Shown piece by piece: positions 1 through 11,236 of a stretch of 64,000 nucleotides of DNA. Numbering within the stretch: the stretch's first letter is position 1; each line of letters opens with the position of its first letter. The notes below the pieces were generated by a model. That model ran no database searches. It saw only the letters and a program-made list of their open reading frames with translations, and was not told the DNA's origin. The DNA comes from Mesodorylaimus sp. YZB2_4 (taxonomy: Eukaryota; Nematoda; Enoplea; Dorylaimida; Dorylaimidae): the NCBI GenBank assembly GCA_030248295.1, contig JASANH010001319.1:62001-126000 (forward strand), in the 5' to 3' direction. The translations under genes and the position numbers were made by a program.

Positions 1-51
1 GGCATGAGTGTGACACGCTTTCAGGTGCAGCTTGCTCCAGGGTTCATACGA

Positions 52-289
52 AAATAAAAAAAAAAAAAAAAAAAAAAAAAATTAAAAAAATTAAAAAAAA
101 ACGCCAAAAAAAAAAGAAAAAAAAAAAAAAAAAATTATTAAAAAATTTACAACAAAAAAAAAAAAAAAATAATAAAAAAAAAAAAAAAAAAATTTTAAAA
201 AAAAATAAAAAAAAACAAAACCAAACCCAAAAACAAAAATCTTCTCACTCCAAAAAAAAAAAAAAAAAAAAAAAAAAATAACAAAAAAA

Positions 290-337
<48 letters not shown>

Positions 338-395
338 ACAAAAAACAACACACCACACACCACAATTTATTATTAAAAAAACAAAAAAAAAAAAC
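52..395. repeat. A-rich low-complexity block
   Basis: About 340 bases are almost pure A on the plus strand, broken by single T, C or G bases. The block sits between a 9-bp direct repeat (ttcatacga at 43-51) and the first readable codons of a LINE at about 398. It codes for nothing believable; the long Phe-rich frames on the minus strand are poly-T artefacts. It could be a genuine A-tract made during a LINE insertion or an assembly or sequencing artefact. Confidence 0.85.
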
Positions 396-1623
396 ACACT
401 CTCTCCAAAGTTTGGTATTTAGCATCTGTAATTGCTCCAGAACTCGATTTTCAGCGTAGTGTTGAGAAGCACATAGATGGATATTTCTGGTATCCATCGA
501 AAGTTAATATGATAAATAAGTTGATACTAAAAAGGGGCAAGGAGCAGGGTGGAGTTGCGTACCCGGATATAAACACCAGAATAATGGCTTTCAGGCTGAT
601 GCTCCTTATGCGAAGACTATTGGCAAAACAAAAGGCAGCTTGGCATTCAGCCTTTGATTATTTCTTTGAAAAGGTGCGACATGCCAAGCTGAGGGACCTA
701 AAAAATATCCGAGCTCCAAATCTTTATAAGGATGTTCGCAGGGCTGTAATAGCTTCCAATTTCTCTATGATTGACCTTGACAGAATAAGTTTGGACGAAA
801 AGAGTTACCAAGCAAAGTGCCTTAAGACAAAGTTGTTCTACGAACATATGATGGGGAAAAAGGTCGGAAAGGCCACAAAGGCAATGCAGGACTACTGGAA
901 GGAAAAGTTGAGAAGTGAGAAAATCGATTTTTCCTCATATTGGAGACTGAATAAAACGAAATACGTTGATGGTCTTACACGCAGTATACACTTTTCTATG
1001 CTCTACAAAGCATTATACACCAGAAGCAAGACTTCGCACTTCTCGGAGGATGATGCAAACTGTAAATACTGTAGGACAGCGCTTGGTCTGCTTAAACATG
1101 AGGATGTGTACCATGTTTTCGTTCAATGTCCACGAGCAGAGCATTTCTGGGAAAGGGTGCAGCGCCTCTTGCGCGAAATGGACCCGTCCCTGATGGTCAG
1201 TGAGGAGAATAAAATTTTTGGCGTAGCAAGTAAAAATTGCAACCATGTCACCTCGATCGCAAACATGGTTGTGCAGTCGGCCCAAAGGTGTATATGGTTT
1301 GCCAGAACCGATTACGAGAATAAAGGGGATGTAGTAGATCTGTGGGACTCCTTGGTAACACGATTAAAAGTTTTAACGAAACGAGCTAGATATATCCTGA
1401 CACCAAGCATGTTCCAAGAACGTTTTGCAAAGTTGTCATCTCTAAAGTGTATTGAGTAGTTATGTAGTTATCTTAGTTTTTTCCCTTTCTGTGTTTGGGT
1501 AGGCCGTTTTGTGAATCCTAATATGTTGAGCCAAACCTAGAAATTAGTAGTGTGCTTGAAATTGTCGATTGTCTGTCGATTGGCACGATAAATGTTCAAG
1601 AATAAAATAAAAAAAAAAAAAAA
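396..1623 (+). mobile_element. 5'-truncated non-LTR retrotransposon (LINE) with target-site duplication
   Basis: This is the 3' end of a LINE: the carboxy-terminal coding part, a short 3' UTR (1460-1600), and a tail rich in AATAAA and A (about 1599-1623). The 9-mer ttcatacga at 43-51 recurs at 1624-1632 directly after the tail, as expected of a target-site duplication made by target-primed reverse transcription. The element lies in the intron after exon 4 of the minus-strand CCT7 gene, in antisense orientation. Only the reverse-transcriptase thumb/C-terminal part survives, so it cannot move by itself. The clade cannot be assigned from this fragment. Confidence 0.85.
398..1459 (+). CDS. LINE ORF2 C-terminal fragment (RT end plus zf-RVT zinc finger)
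   Basis: The reading frame is open from about 398, before the first ATG at 509, because the true start has been lost by 5' truncation. It begins with the RT-C-terminal motif KVWYLASVIAPEL, followed by a basic linker. A zf-RVT finger follows in the order C-x2-C-x13-H-x4-C (CKYC ... HVFVQC), just before HFWERV, the usual layout of this LINE domain. The C-terminal 90 residues after the finger have no recognised motif. The frame ends at a TAG at 1457-1459. No internal stop or frameshift is seen, which suggests a fairly recent insertion. It lacks the endonuclease and the catalytic RT core. Confidence 0.85.
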   Translation, partial: TLSKVWYLASVIAPELDFQRSVEKHIDGYFWYPSKVNMINKLILKRGKEQGGVAYPDINTRIMAFRLMLLMRRLLAKQKAAWHSAFDYFFEKVRHAKLRDLKNIRAPNLYKDVRRAVIASNFSMIDLDRISLDEKSYQAKCLKTKLFYEHMMGKKVGKATKAMQDYWKEKLRSEKIDFSSYWRLNKTKYVDGLTRSIHFSMLYKALYTRSKTSHFSEDDANCKYCRTALGLLKHEDVYHVFVQCPRAEHFWERVQRLLREMDPSLMVSEENKIFGVASKNCNHVTSIANMVVQSAQRCIWFARTDYENKGDVVDLWDSLVTRLKVLTKRARYILTPSMFQERFAKLSSLKCIE

Positions 1624-1632
1624 TTCATACGA

Positions 1633-2094
1633 GGAGCGGAAAAATATTTTCATTGATTTTCCAAGGTTTCCCAGACAAAACAGCGACTTTTTTGCATGAT
1701 TATTTTCACACTGTCCCAGCACCACTATACCAATTACAACTGATTTCGAGCATGATCATCAGAAACACGCAAAAGGAGTATTTTAAAATTTGAAACCTCA
1801 GAATGCAATCTCTCAAGTTTTCCTGCTTTTGGCTCCAAAATTCTTATTTTGCCAGGTCTTTTTCAAGAAATCTGAGGACAGAAACTCTCTTACTGTACGC
1901 TATGAATAACCAGGTCATGTTGTTGTGGGTATCCTCAGGAAGAAAACGTATACAAAAAAAGAATTATTGATTTCTGTTCTGTTCAGGATGCTATTACATA
2001 AGGCGCTATCAAAACGTTTTCCTCTTCCATCACGGGGAATAACAAAGGGAAGTTCCTGCAATCCAAACCCTGCCTCCAAACTACAAACGCTTAC
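1633..2094. other. CCT7 intron 4 sequence right of the LINE
   Basis: AT-rich intronic sequence without a convincing exon. The next CCT7 exon should continue toward lower coordinates but is not visible between the window edge and exon 4. Confidence 0.6.
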
Positions 2095-3637
2095 TGTTTA
2101 TCGCCATCCTTGACTTTCACCGACAATTCTTTCACTTTTTCGATCGCCTATAAAACATTCACACCTTATCAAAACCAATAACTGGTCCAAGAAAATGTTT
2201 TCTTACCAAATGAGTCGCTTTTCGATAAGCCTTGACGATAGTTTGCGGATGCACGCCTTCTTCAATGAATGACTTGGCATTCAATAAGTACTCGGCCGTC
2301 AACAAGACGACAGTCGTCGTGCCATCACCCACCTGTAATCGAAATGGGTCAAGCTTAAGTCAGTATTTTGGAACTGTTTCAGATAATTGGTACTCCTTGT
2401 TTCTAGCATCCAATCTGGGGGTCGCCTATCTGATCCCCTGGCTGGCCAAGTAGCCATTTTGTATAGACTACCTGATTATTTTGGGCAAACTTGGCCAATA
2501 TTTTTTTCAGACTTGGGCTAATGGTAAGTCTATATCCCCGGCCGTAGGAATCGAGCTGAAGTGCGTCCAACACCACAGTCACGAAGCTAACTAAGTCCAA
2601 GACACTGCCAGGCTCCTTTGAGTTTGGAAAGCCCACAAAAGCTGGAAAAGTCAAAGAGTCCGAGAAGTGTCTGGAAACCCAGGAAAAATTGGGAATTTTC
2701 AAGGCAAAATCAGGAACAGGAAAAGTTCATTTTGAGGTTTCAAACTGTAAAAAATTACCAAGGGCCGGAAAAAGTTCTTGTTTTGGTCTGGAAAATCACT
2801 TTCCGAGCTTTTTATGAGCCCTGTTAGGGTAAGTAGCTCTTGTCAAGCAGTTGATACAAAAAACTTCCTTTTTTGTTTCCTGGACACCCCCTCCGTTTCA
2901 AACGCCAAAAAATTTTAGATCCGTCCAGGCCAGGGGCTAAGATTCTGATGCTGACTTGTGTGTAACCAGCGCACCCAGGCGGCGGGAGATAGTCGAGACC
3001 GAAGTCTCTAAGCGAAAAACTCCGACTGGAAGTAGGCAAGTCTCGCGACTATACCTGCTCTAGAAACATCAACCGAAGAGGCTGACGTCCCAGCCAGGGG
3101 AGCGTATCGATTACTCCCGACCGCCAGGCGTGCTGGTCACATGTGCCCATCTCCATTTCCGACACTCTCAACCTCATCATCCTCATATATCCTTTCCGCA
3201 CTTACCTCAGCATCCTGAGACTTGGCAATATCTACCAGCACTTTTGCCGCCGGGAATACGATATCCAACAATTTCAGAATTGTCGCACCGTCATTCGAGA
3301 TCGTAGCCTTCCCTGAAAATGAATATCGATTTATTTTCTCAACTAAACCATCCCCACAAAGGCGGATCGATACGAGGTCCTCCCCTTTCATCGCACTCCT
3401 TGCTACGCCCTCCCAATGGTGCACACCACTGCTCCCGCACAATTACAACCCAAACACCACTGACGGATTGCCGCACATACCCTTATCATCGGCGATCAGC
3501 TTGTCCATACCCCTCGGACCCAACGTTGTCCTCACAGCATCAGCGACCACTTGACACGCTTGGATATTGCTAACGATCTGCCGTTTCCCCTGCGCTTGCT
3601 CCGTTCCTTCCTTCAATAATATTATCGGCGTCGCCAT
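2095..3637 (-). CDS. cct-7: T-complex protein 1 subunit eta (CCT7), 5' part, exons 1-4
   Basis: Subunit eta of the cytosolic TRiC/CCT chaperonin, which folds actin, tubulin and other proteins using ATP. Four minus-strand exons join in frame: 3481-3637, 3206-3312, 2207-2332 and 2095-2147, together 147 codons and 2 nt. Exon 1 gives [12 protein letters not shown] and [14 protein letters not shown], the group II chaperonin ATP-site signature. Exon 2 gives [15 protein letters not shown] and ends SQDAE. Exon 3 starts [11 protein letters not shown], the second ATP signature. Exon 4 gives [17 protein letters not shown]. The subunit was called from the N-terminus ILLKEGT and the order of matches to human CCT7. 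An upstream in-frame ATG at 3650-3652 would add five residues; the 3637 start fits the family better. All introns are GT-AG. The rest of the gene, about three quarters of the protein, lies beyond the left edge, past the LINE in intron 4. Confidence 0.95.
2925..3140 (-). repeat. SINE-like repeat, family B, in CCT7 intron 2
   Basis: The block read on the minus strand carries the recurring string gtatagtcgcgagacttgcc followed by a 'gtcggagtttttcgct' segment. Related blocks occur near 11830, 48930, 52600 and 61290. The shared core marks an interspersed repeat family; ends are approximate. Confidence 0.6.
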
Positions 3638-3988
3638 TTCAGTCTTGATCAACCAATAATCGTTGGATTATCACTCGATTACGAAAAAAACGACTTCACC
3701 TGAAAGAACCAGCACATCAAATCCAAAATCAAGAAAACTACTCTCCTCACAACACAAATATTCAACAGCGATAATCACTGATTATCAGTCATTACACCAA
3801 GCCTCAATAAGGACATTTTTACTCCTTCAAAACAATGACAATACTTTCGGGCGAAATCGAAAAAATCAATCGATAAAAGTTAACTTGGATTAATGGCGTC
3901 CTTACCAAACCGCCAGAACAGAAAAAGCGATGTGAATGAACCGAAGTCTAGACCTGTTCAATATGATATCCTTTACCGTCTTCCTCGC
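3638..3988 (-). promoter_or_regulatory. 351-bp spacer between TCERG1 stop and CCT7 start
   Basis: TCERG1 ends at 3989 and CCT7 starts at 3637 on the same strand. On the minus strand a strong acceptor-like sequence, ggttctttcag, ends at 3700, so an mRNA would start at 3699, 62 nt before the CCT7 ATG. No exon precedes it, so it could be a spliced-leader acceptor. An AGTAAA polyadenylation-signal variant lies at 3818-3823 on the minus strand, about 170 nt past the TCERG1 stop; no AATAAA is present. The arrangement fits either an operon or two closely packed genes. Confidence 0.5.
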
Positions 3989-6900
3989 CTACTTTCCTCG
4001 ACGCGATGGTTCAGATGCCGTGGGCGGCGGCGGTGGTCCACGCTTGTCCAACTCGTCCAAATACGATTCCAATAATTTCTCACGCTCGTCCGGACAACAC
4101 TCCAACACCAAGTACCGCTTGTCGTTCTGAAAATAGGAGGTAGAGCAGTTATGCTCACCAACAAGGGAAATACTGTATTGACACAAAACTTTAAAAGACG
4201 CTATCAAAACCATGTAGATTGAGCGGGAATCGAACCGCGCCCCTGCAGTACCCACCCTAGTCCTGTAATCTAAGCGGCGCGGATCTCGAAGAGCTCGTCT
4301 TTTTCAGACCCACTAATTTTATGACGCTTTTGACTTATTAAAAGCGTGTGAAAAAATTCTGCTTATTGGTCGTCTCTCGGCCGAACTGAGAGCTATGCAT
4401 AATCTGAGGCAAAAAACATGAATCATGATCACTCCTGGGATTGCGGATGCGCACGGTTGCAGCGCCTAAACTGTCGAGTCTTCTGTTTGCTGCAACAGAA
4501 GATTCAGGGATATCCTTTACACTTGCTACCGCATTTCATCAGATCTTATCAACACACGACTCTCATTAGTGTGCCGACCCATAATGTCCACTAACGGCAA
4601 GCACGGCCTCGCATCCCACAAACTCCGACTCCTTACCTCCAACACAGCTAAAATGTCCTTCAAATGTTGTTCATTCTCTTGAATCATCTGCTTCGACCTA
4701 AAAAATCGTCATCACGTACACTCTCGCCTAATGCTGCCCAAACGCAGCCAGCTTACTTGAAAGTGATAATCTTAGTTTCCTTCAATAATTCACGGAAGTC
4801 ATTCTTTGCTGCAATCAACTTCTCGTGCAAATATTCCTTGAATTCACGTTCGCATTTCTAAAATGGACAAAAACCATGCAAATTCCGCGCAGTTAGCGCC
4901 ATCCAGTCCGTGAAGGAACGTTTTAATTGCTCTCCCAACATCCATAAAATTCTGCCTGTCCACAGTCTTAACGTTTCTTCAGACCCGAACCAGGGCACCC
5001 TACTGAAAATAGGCATAGCACAGACACGCGGGAATCGGAAAAACTAAGAATCTGTCAGGCTCTCAACATGAAACCGAAAATTTTGCAGACCCCTGTGTCC
5101 GTAGCGAAAATTTTGGACCCTAAACCTTGGACTGGTTTAGATCAAAATGAATGACCGATTAAATATCATTGCATTCCTTAGCCAGCAACCATCCCCAAAA
5201 AACCACGCCTTACCCTATCACTTGATGAGAATTTGGCCAATCTGGGATCTTCTTTGATCGACTTCCTCACCTCCTTCCAACTCGACGTCAAAGTAACATT
5301 AGGCGCCTCGTCTAATAACTGATAAAACGCTTCCCGTTTTTTATTCTCAAGCATTTTTACATGCTCCTCAAACATATGCTCCTTCTGATGACGATCCAAT
5401 AAATCGGCCGATTCCCATCGATGATCCTTACGTAATTGCCGTTTCCATTCCCGCCACGACTGATCCGTTGTCTTCACCTAAAAATGTTTCAAATTCACTA
5501 GTCTCGTGTAGTCAAATTAGCATTTTCTGCCAAAAACCCATCCCACCCCGCCACTATAAGAGGTCTAAATAGGAAAAAGGCATGGCTGGCAAACATTCTC
5601 TGATGCAAAAAAATGAAAACCCCAAATTCAGGCGAACAAGCAAAATATGCTTTTCGAGCTGGTCGGTTGATAAAAGTTTTCAACAAGCTACATTACGATT
5701 TGCAAACAACCAAAACCAGCACCAGGCCGAAAGAAATAAACAAAAATAGGCTTACCAAATCGGACAGTAAAGCTCGAAAATTCTCCTCTGATTCCTGGTG
5801 TTTATGTTTCTCCATTTCCTTGTCACGTTCCTTCATCTGCGATTCCAATTCGGCAGCTACCTGAAAAGCAAGCTCAATCAGTAGGTACTCGGTAATCGAT
5901 CACAAGTTACAACGTAACAGGACAAGGGTTCGCACAAATCAAGTCGGTGAGTACAGATGCTAATGCACAGCTTTTGAGAAATCAAAATTTCTGACGAAAC
6001 GCAACTCGATGAAAAGAGCCACCCCATTCTATAATGAATCGCACATATGAGACCTCTTGGGCTTTCCCAAACTCCCCTCCATCCACCCAACACTCACCTC
6101 AGCCTCCCTAGCACGTTGCGCCGCCTCCTCTCGATCCTTCTTCTCCTTCTGCTTCAATCGCTCCTTCCTCGCCTCTTCTTCTTCATCATCCTGAAAATCC
6201 AGGCAACTTTAATCCAGACCAGTCCCTCCTCGACCACCCTCCTCACCGAATCAGCGGACGGCAACGTCTTGAGATACTCCTTGAACCAGTCCTCGCGTAA
6301 ACTGCTACTGTCCACAACCGAGTACCTCGCATCCTCGTTGATAGTCTTCTTTATTTCCGACCACTTACTATACTTTCGAATCTGCTCTTGTTCTTTCAAT
6401 AATTCGAAAAAATCTGCTTTTTGCTGAAACGAGAAAAGAATTATTAATTTTCGAAAATTACAACTAAACTTAACAGCCTGAAACAAAAATTCCTCATTCA
6501 TAATCCTAACTGGTACATTCAGGCAACAAAATACATTACCCTCAATAGTGGTAAAGCAATTTCTCTCATCAACAGCAGTGTACAAAAAGCCTTCGATTAA
6601 TTGTTTCAACCGCCGCAAAATAGCAGCTCTAAGCAAAATGCAAGAAAAAGAACCAATAAATTCTAAATCGATATCAGTCAAAATGAAGAAAACTCTTGTG
6701 CTCAACAAGTTAAGAGATTGAAGAAAAAACATTTCTAGCCTTGCTCAGTGCATCCCAAACAGTCGATCAATAATTGACCAATGACCCGCCAACTGATCTC
6801 TAATAATTGATGCCGCAGTGACCATCGATCCACACAGCACTTTAAAATACTAACCTGTCCGCTGAAATATCCTGCACTCAAAATTTGTCATCCTATCCTC

Positions 6901-9900
6901 ACAACACCAACAAGTACACTCGAGATCACTCCTATCTGGTCCGAGCATCCAAATCAGCTCTTCACATACCTTCTCTCGTAACACCGCCTTCTCTTCTCGT
7001 TCTTTCTTACGCAATTCACCCACAAAATCGTTGAACATCGATTCGCGATCCTTCGATTTCTCCACCCCTTTGAATCGCTCGTCACGGCCATACTTGGATG
7101 AGAAATCGTTGAATGATGATCTGAACATCAATGAGATAACCGATAAGACACCACAAAAATACGTTGACAAAAATTTGATGTTTGCCTGGACAACACAGAT
7201 GATCGATCATGCATCTCCCTGGATACACAATCGATGACATGATCGATACGTATGCCTCGAGCACAATTACTGGTATTGTGTGCATAATCGATCATGCACG
7301 CAATACCAGTAAGACGATACCTGTGATCGATCATACAATACCAGAGTCACACTGACAACAATGATGATCATCATCACCTCATCGTCAGATATGATTAATT
7401 TGTCATGGTTGTAATGGACAGACAGCTTAATCGATGAATCGTTCTTGCAGCTATAGATTAACCGACTGCTGCTGACCACCAGTGCCACCAGTGAGCACTG
7501 TGAAATCCCAAGGACAAAGACCCATTCACTTACTTTCCATTTAAATGCGCTTCCAATAGCAGATTCCTAAAATTCTCCTTAGCCTCTTTCGCTTTCTTTT
7601 TTCGTTCGGTTCGCTCCTCTTCCGCTCGATCTTTCACATATTGCTCAAACACCTAAATTCAAAAGCCAATATTTCCTATTCTATTCAAAAGTAACACAAC
7701 AGAAATAACTTACATTCCTCCTTTCCTTGCTTGTCAACAATAAATATCGGGGATCGAAAACTATTTTGTGCAACTCTTTCTCCCACGTGGAAAATGCGCT
7801 AACCTGAAAAAATCAAAGCGAACATGTAGTCTTCATGAGTACATCATTGTTAGTCCATCGTCCCAGAACTTACGTCTTTTTCCCGAAGCATCTCTCTGAA
7901 CTGCTGAATACGCACTTCTAATGGCACTTGAGCTCGTTCTTGAGCCGCCTTCATTTCCGCTTCGATTGCAGCATCCCGAACTTTTGGTGGCGGTGGCTCT
8001 TTTTGTTCCGGTTTAACTTCTGGCTCTTTCTTTGCAGCTGGTTCTGGTTTCGGTTTTACATCTCCACCTCCACCACCGCCCCTAAAAATTGAATTTAGTT
8101 TACACTATTCAAAATCTATCATTGAACAAAAAATGCCTCACTTCTTTTTCTTTTTTCGTGGTGGCGGTTGTTGTTGTTCCTCCTCTTCTTCGACCATCGG
8201 AGATTGATCGGGTGCTCCATCTTTCTTATCTGAAAGGTCACAAGTCTCAGCAGATATCGTTGATGATTCGCCATTTCATACCTTTCTTCGGTTCTGGCGG
8301 TTTACTGACCAACAAATCCACATCTGGTCGGCCGTACAGTTCTGGTGGTCGTTCCCAGACCGATGTTCGGGTGCTGGGATTGTAGAAGAATACCTTGCTA
8401 TCGCCCGTCCATACGACGCACCTGAATCGTCAAGATACATTACATCGCATAACTCATCAAAGCCCAAGTCTCGCTTAACTCACCAAGGTGTTCCCGCTAC
8501 GGGATTGTTACTGACTGGCTTCGATGCATCCGATTTCTGTTGCTGATGTTCCGTCGATTGGAAAGCTGCCTTTTCGCCATCGTGCACTACACCACCTGTG
8601 AATCCCATTGTTGCCGCTGCTGCAGGTTTTGCCATCAGCGGTACTTTTCCACTGGCTGGTCCATCACCATTTGAAGCTTTGCCAGACATGCGTGCTGAAA
8701 GTACAAAATTTTGTCAGTCGGAAAGCCTGTCCAGCCTTTCTTAGACATCCAACCTCACCTTCACGATCCTTCACTGCTTGTGGTTTGTCCCAGGTAGTTT
8801 CACCAGTGGCCATATTGAAATAATAAGGACGTCCTTCCGGGGATGCATATTCAGTCCATACCGCGGCTGGGTCATTAAAATCGGCTGGACCTGGTCCCAT
8901 CGGCATACCGAATGGCGGCATACCACCGCCACCCATATATGGGGGCGGAAATGCGGGCCATCCCCCGCCAGCACCAGTATTCGGTGGTCCCATCATTCCG
9001 CCGGGTCCCCCAAAACCACCCCCAGCACCAGGACCCATGGGAGGAAATCCAGATTGCTGTGGGCCACTGGGAGCGCCGGCACCGTACGCACCAGCTGCTC
9101 CTGGTCCCATATGACCACCGGGAGCCCCGCCATGCTTAGCTGCGTTTTGTCGCACAATCTCTTCGTATTCCGTATGCGATACAACGCGCACATTTTCTGG
9201 TTTGGTCCAAACTGTCTCGCGAGTTTTAGAGTGATAGAAATAGCTCTAAAGGAAAGTACCAGCGAGTACAAGATACCTGCCAGAGCTTTAAATAATGCCT
9301 GGCTTACCTTGCCTTCCGCCGTCTTTGTTTCAATCCACATATCTTCCACCTGCTCCCCTTGCCCACCACCATCGCCGCCATGCCCAGGTCCGCCGCCCAT
9401 TGGAAATCGAGGAGGTCCGTTCTAAACAATTAAGCTTATTTTTCCGGTTGCATAAAGAAATCTACTGACTTACATTGTCAGGAGGGCCGCCATGAAATCC
9501 GTACGGAGCACCAGGCGGCGGTCCGCGCGGGCCTCCCATGGCCGCTGGGGGTGGAATTCGAGTACCCATCAATGGTGGTGGTCGTCCAGACGGACGTGGA
9601 GGAGGCCCACGATTGCCCAGTAGTGGAGCTGATGGCGGTCCGACTCCGGGCGTCACTCCTGTTGGCATTGGATGCGGTTGAGAAGGCGCAGGAGCCATCG
9701 ATGCTGAACCGACTGCGGCTGCGGCTATCGCATCGTTGCTATCCTTGAAAATGAAGAAAAAGTTTGACAAAAAACCATTTATGCGACCGAAGAGATCGGA
9801 AATGAAGATAGATCCATTACAAGGGTCCTACCCTTTTCAGCCAAAAGATGTACAAATTCTGGTTGGGCCCAGCAACCTTCAGGACCCAAAGTTATTTTCG

Positions 9901-10140
9901 AAACACTGGTTTCCTTGCCTGTAGCGACGTGGCTACAAGAATGATCTCGACATTTTCACATTCCTAAATTGATTGTACGTCTCCCACTCGTCTTACTCGC
10001 AGTCAGCGGGTCCATTCTATGTCGGTGAATAGGCAGCGTGGAGCTCTATGCGGCTCGATCCCATTTCCGACCCCAGTTAAACAAAATCCGTATTCCCGTA
10101 ACAAAAAGTCGTTTTTTACCTCACTGTCCATCGCTTCCAT
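3989..10140 (-). CDS. tcer-1: Transcription elongation regulator 1 (TCERG1/CA150), complete, 18 exons
   Basis: Nuclear protein that couples RNA polymerase II elongation to splicing, binding splicing factors by WW domains and the phosphorylated CTD by FF domains. Exons in transcription order: 10120-10140, 9474-9743, 9308-9421, 8759-9245, 8484-8694, 8282-8421, 8142-8229, 7874-8081, 7714-7803, 7534-7652, 6970-7120, 6247-6423, 6098-6190, 5756-5860, 5214-5477, 4757-4857, 4637-4697, 3989-4126. They close in frame to 945 residues (human is about 1,100). Residues 8-125 are Pro/Gly-rich. WW1 spans about 126-152 (split by an intron), WW2 265-290, WW3 372-393 ([21 protein letters not shown]). A lysine/glutamate linker precedes an FF-repeat array from about 500 to 930, including RKDHRWES and [11 protein letters not shown]. 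The end, [17 protein letters not shown], nearly matches the human tail. The first exon codes only MEAMDSE; an acceptor 24 nt upstream of its ATG supports this start. Confidence 0.96.
4139..4260 (-). repeat. tRNA-like (SINE-type) sequence in TCERG1 intron 17
   Basis: On the minus strand the string cggttcgattcccgctc resembles a tRNA B box and T-arm, but the T stem does not pair correctly and no cloverleaf forms. It is most likely the remnant of a tRNA-derived SINE. Confidence 0.35.
7121..7533. repeat. gatcgatcat-rich intron of TCERG1
   Basis: TCERG1 intron 10 contains repeated near-palindromic motifs: gatcgatcatgc, atgatcgatacg, aatcgatcatgc and gatcgatcatac, together with three copies of caataccag or its complement, all within about 7195-7345. 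No known element is recognised. Confidence 0.55.
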
Positions 10141-11236
10141 CCGAATAAATGTTCGTGCACAGTGCTATAAAAATGCCCAGAAAATTATTCAGTCCTTTTT
10201 CAAAAGCGAGAAGAAAATTCTCGACGGGCCGACGACAGTGACAGTATGCCCATGACGCGCACATAAAATGGTGAGCGGCCGTAAAATTAGAGTCGACTTG
10301 TTGTAGGTGGAGCTTGAACATCACAAAATGGCGCCTACTTTGAATTTCTTACCCATTTCAGTCGTTTTTAATTTACGCACATCACCCTGTATTGGCAATT
10401 ATGACACACCAGACACAAAGTCAAGCAAAAATTTCATAAAACTGATCGTCATAATCAAAAATGCTGAATATTCATGAGTATATTCGACCCCTTTTTTGTG
10501 CAAAGAACAATCCAGCAGTAAAGTTGTTACAGTTGTAAACTGACATGAGCATAGAAACCACGACACTGTTTCAAGAAAGTCACCATGCATACAGCATAAA
10601 GCACCATCTTTCAATAAGTAAGAGAGAGTTCGGAGCTGAGGCGGAGTTACGACCCAAGCCATCCAATCAGCAAGGAGAACGCAACAGAAAGACGGAACAT
10701 AATCAGGCTAATCCAGCGTACCTGTTCCGACCTATCCAGAGTGTGCGTTGGCGTGGGCTAATCTTATTTGTGCGCGTCATCCTGGCAACAATCTGCAAAA
10801 AAAACTCAAAAGTTGTTGCTATTATACTCTGATCGACCCGTTTGAATTGAGGGCTCTTTTCTGTCCTTATCCATGCTCTAAGCGACAGGTCAATCATTCC
10901 TTGGTGGCCATTGGAATGACCAGTGCACACTTTCTGAAATCTAGAACACTAACTTCCTTTCAAGGAAACTGGCACTCTACTCTGTTTGGATCATCCTCGT
11001 TGCCTCGGGCCAATAAGTATTGCAGGTTTCTAGGTCATTTGGTTCGTTTCACTTTTGACAATACTGTAAATGTGACGTCGTTCGCTTGGTTGATATCGGC
11101 CTAGTTTTACGAATCTTACTGGCACTTACCTCGTCTTCTCCCATCCAGCACGCCCTTCATTGTTATTTCTACATTTCGTGTAAGGCTCCTGTCCAAGGAC
11201 TACTATTTTCCATTTTTGGAATTTTCACCTCAAAAA
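10141..11236. promoter_or_regulatory. Divergent intergenic region between TCERG1 and the lipocalin-like gene
   Basis: The two genes point away from each other across 1.1 kb. On the minus strand an acceptor-like sequence gcatttttatag ends at 10165, so a transcript would begin at 10164, 24 nt before the TCERG1 ATG; with no exon behind it, it may be a trans-splice site. No TATA box was identified with confidence. No coding exon is seen in the rest. Confidence 0.45.

Noticed and set aside
91-497. Phe-rich frames on the minus strand
   Set aside because: They are translations of the poly-A/poly-T block and have no protein-like composition.
8664-9425. Plus-strand frames of up to 215 codons over the TCERG1 WW region
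   Set aside because: They are antisense shadows of the Pro/Gly-rich TCERG1 exons, which have matching splice sites and family identity.
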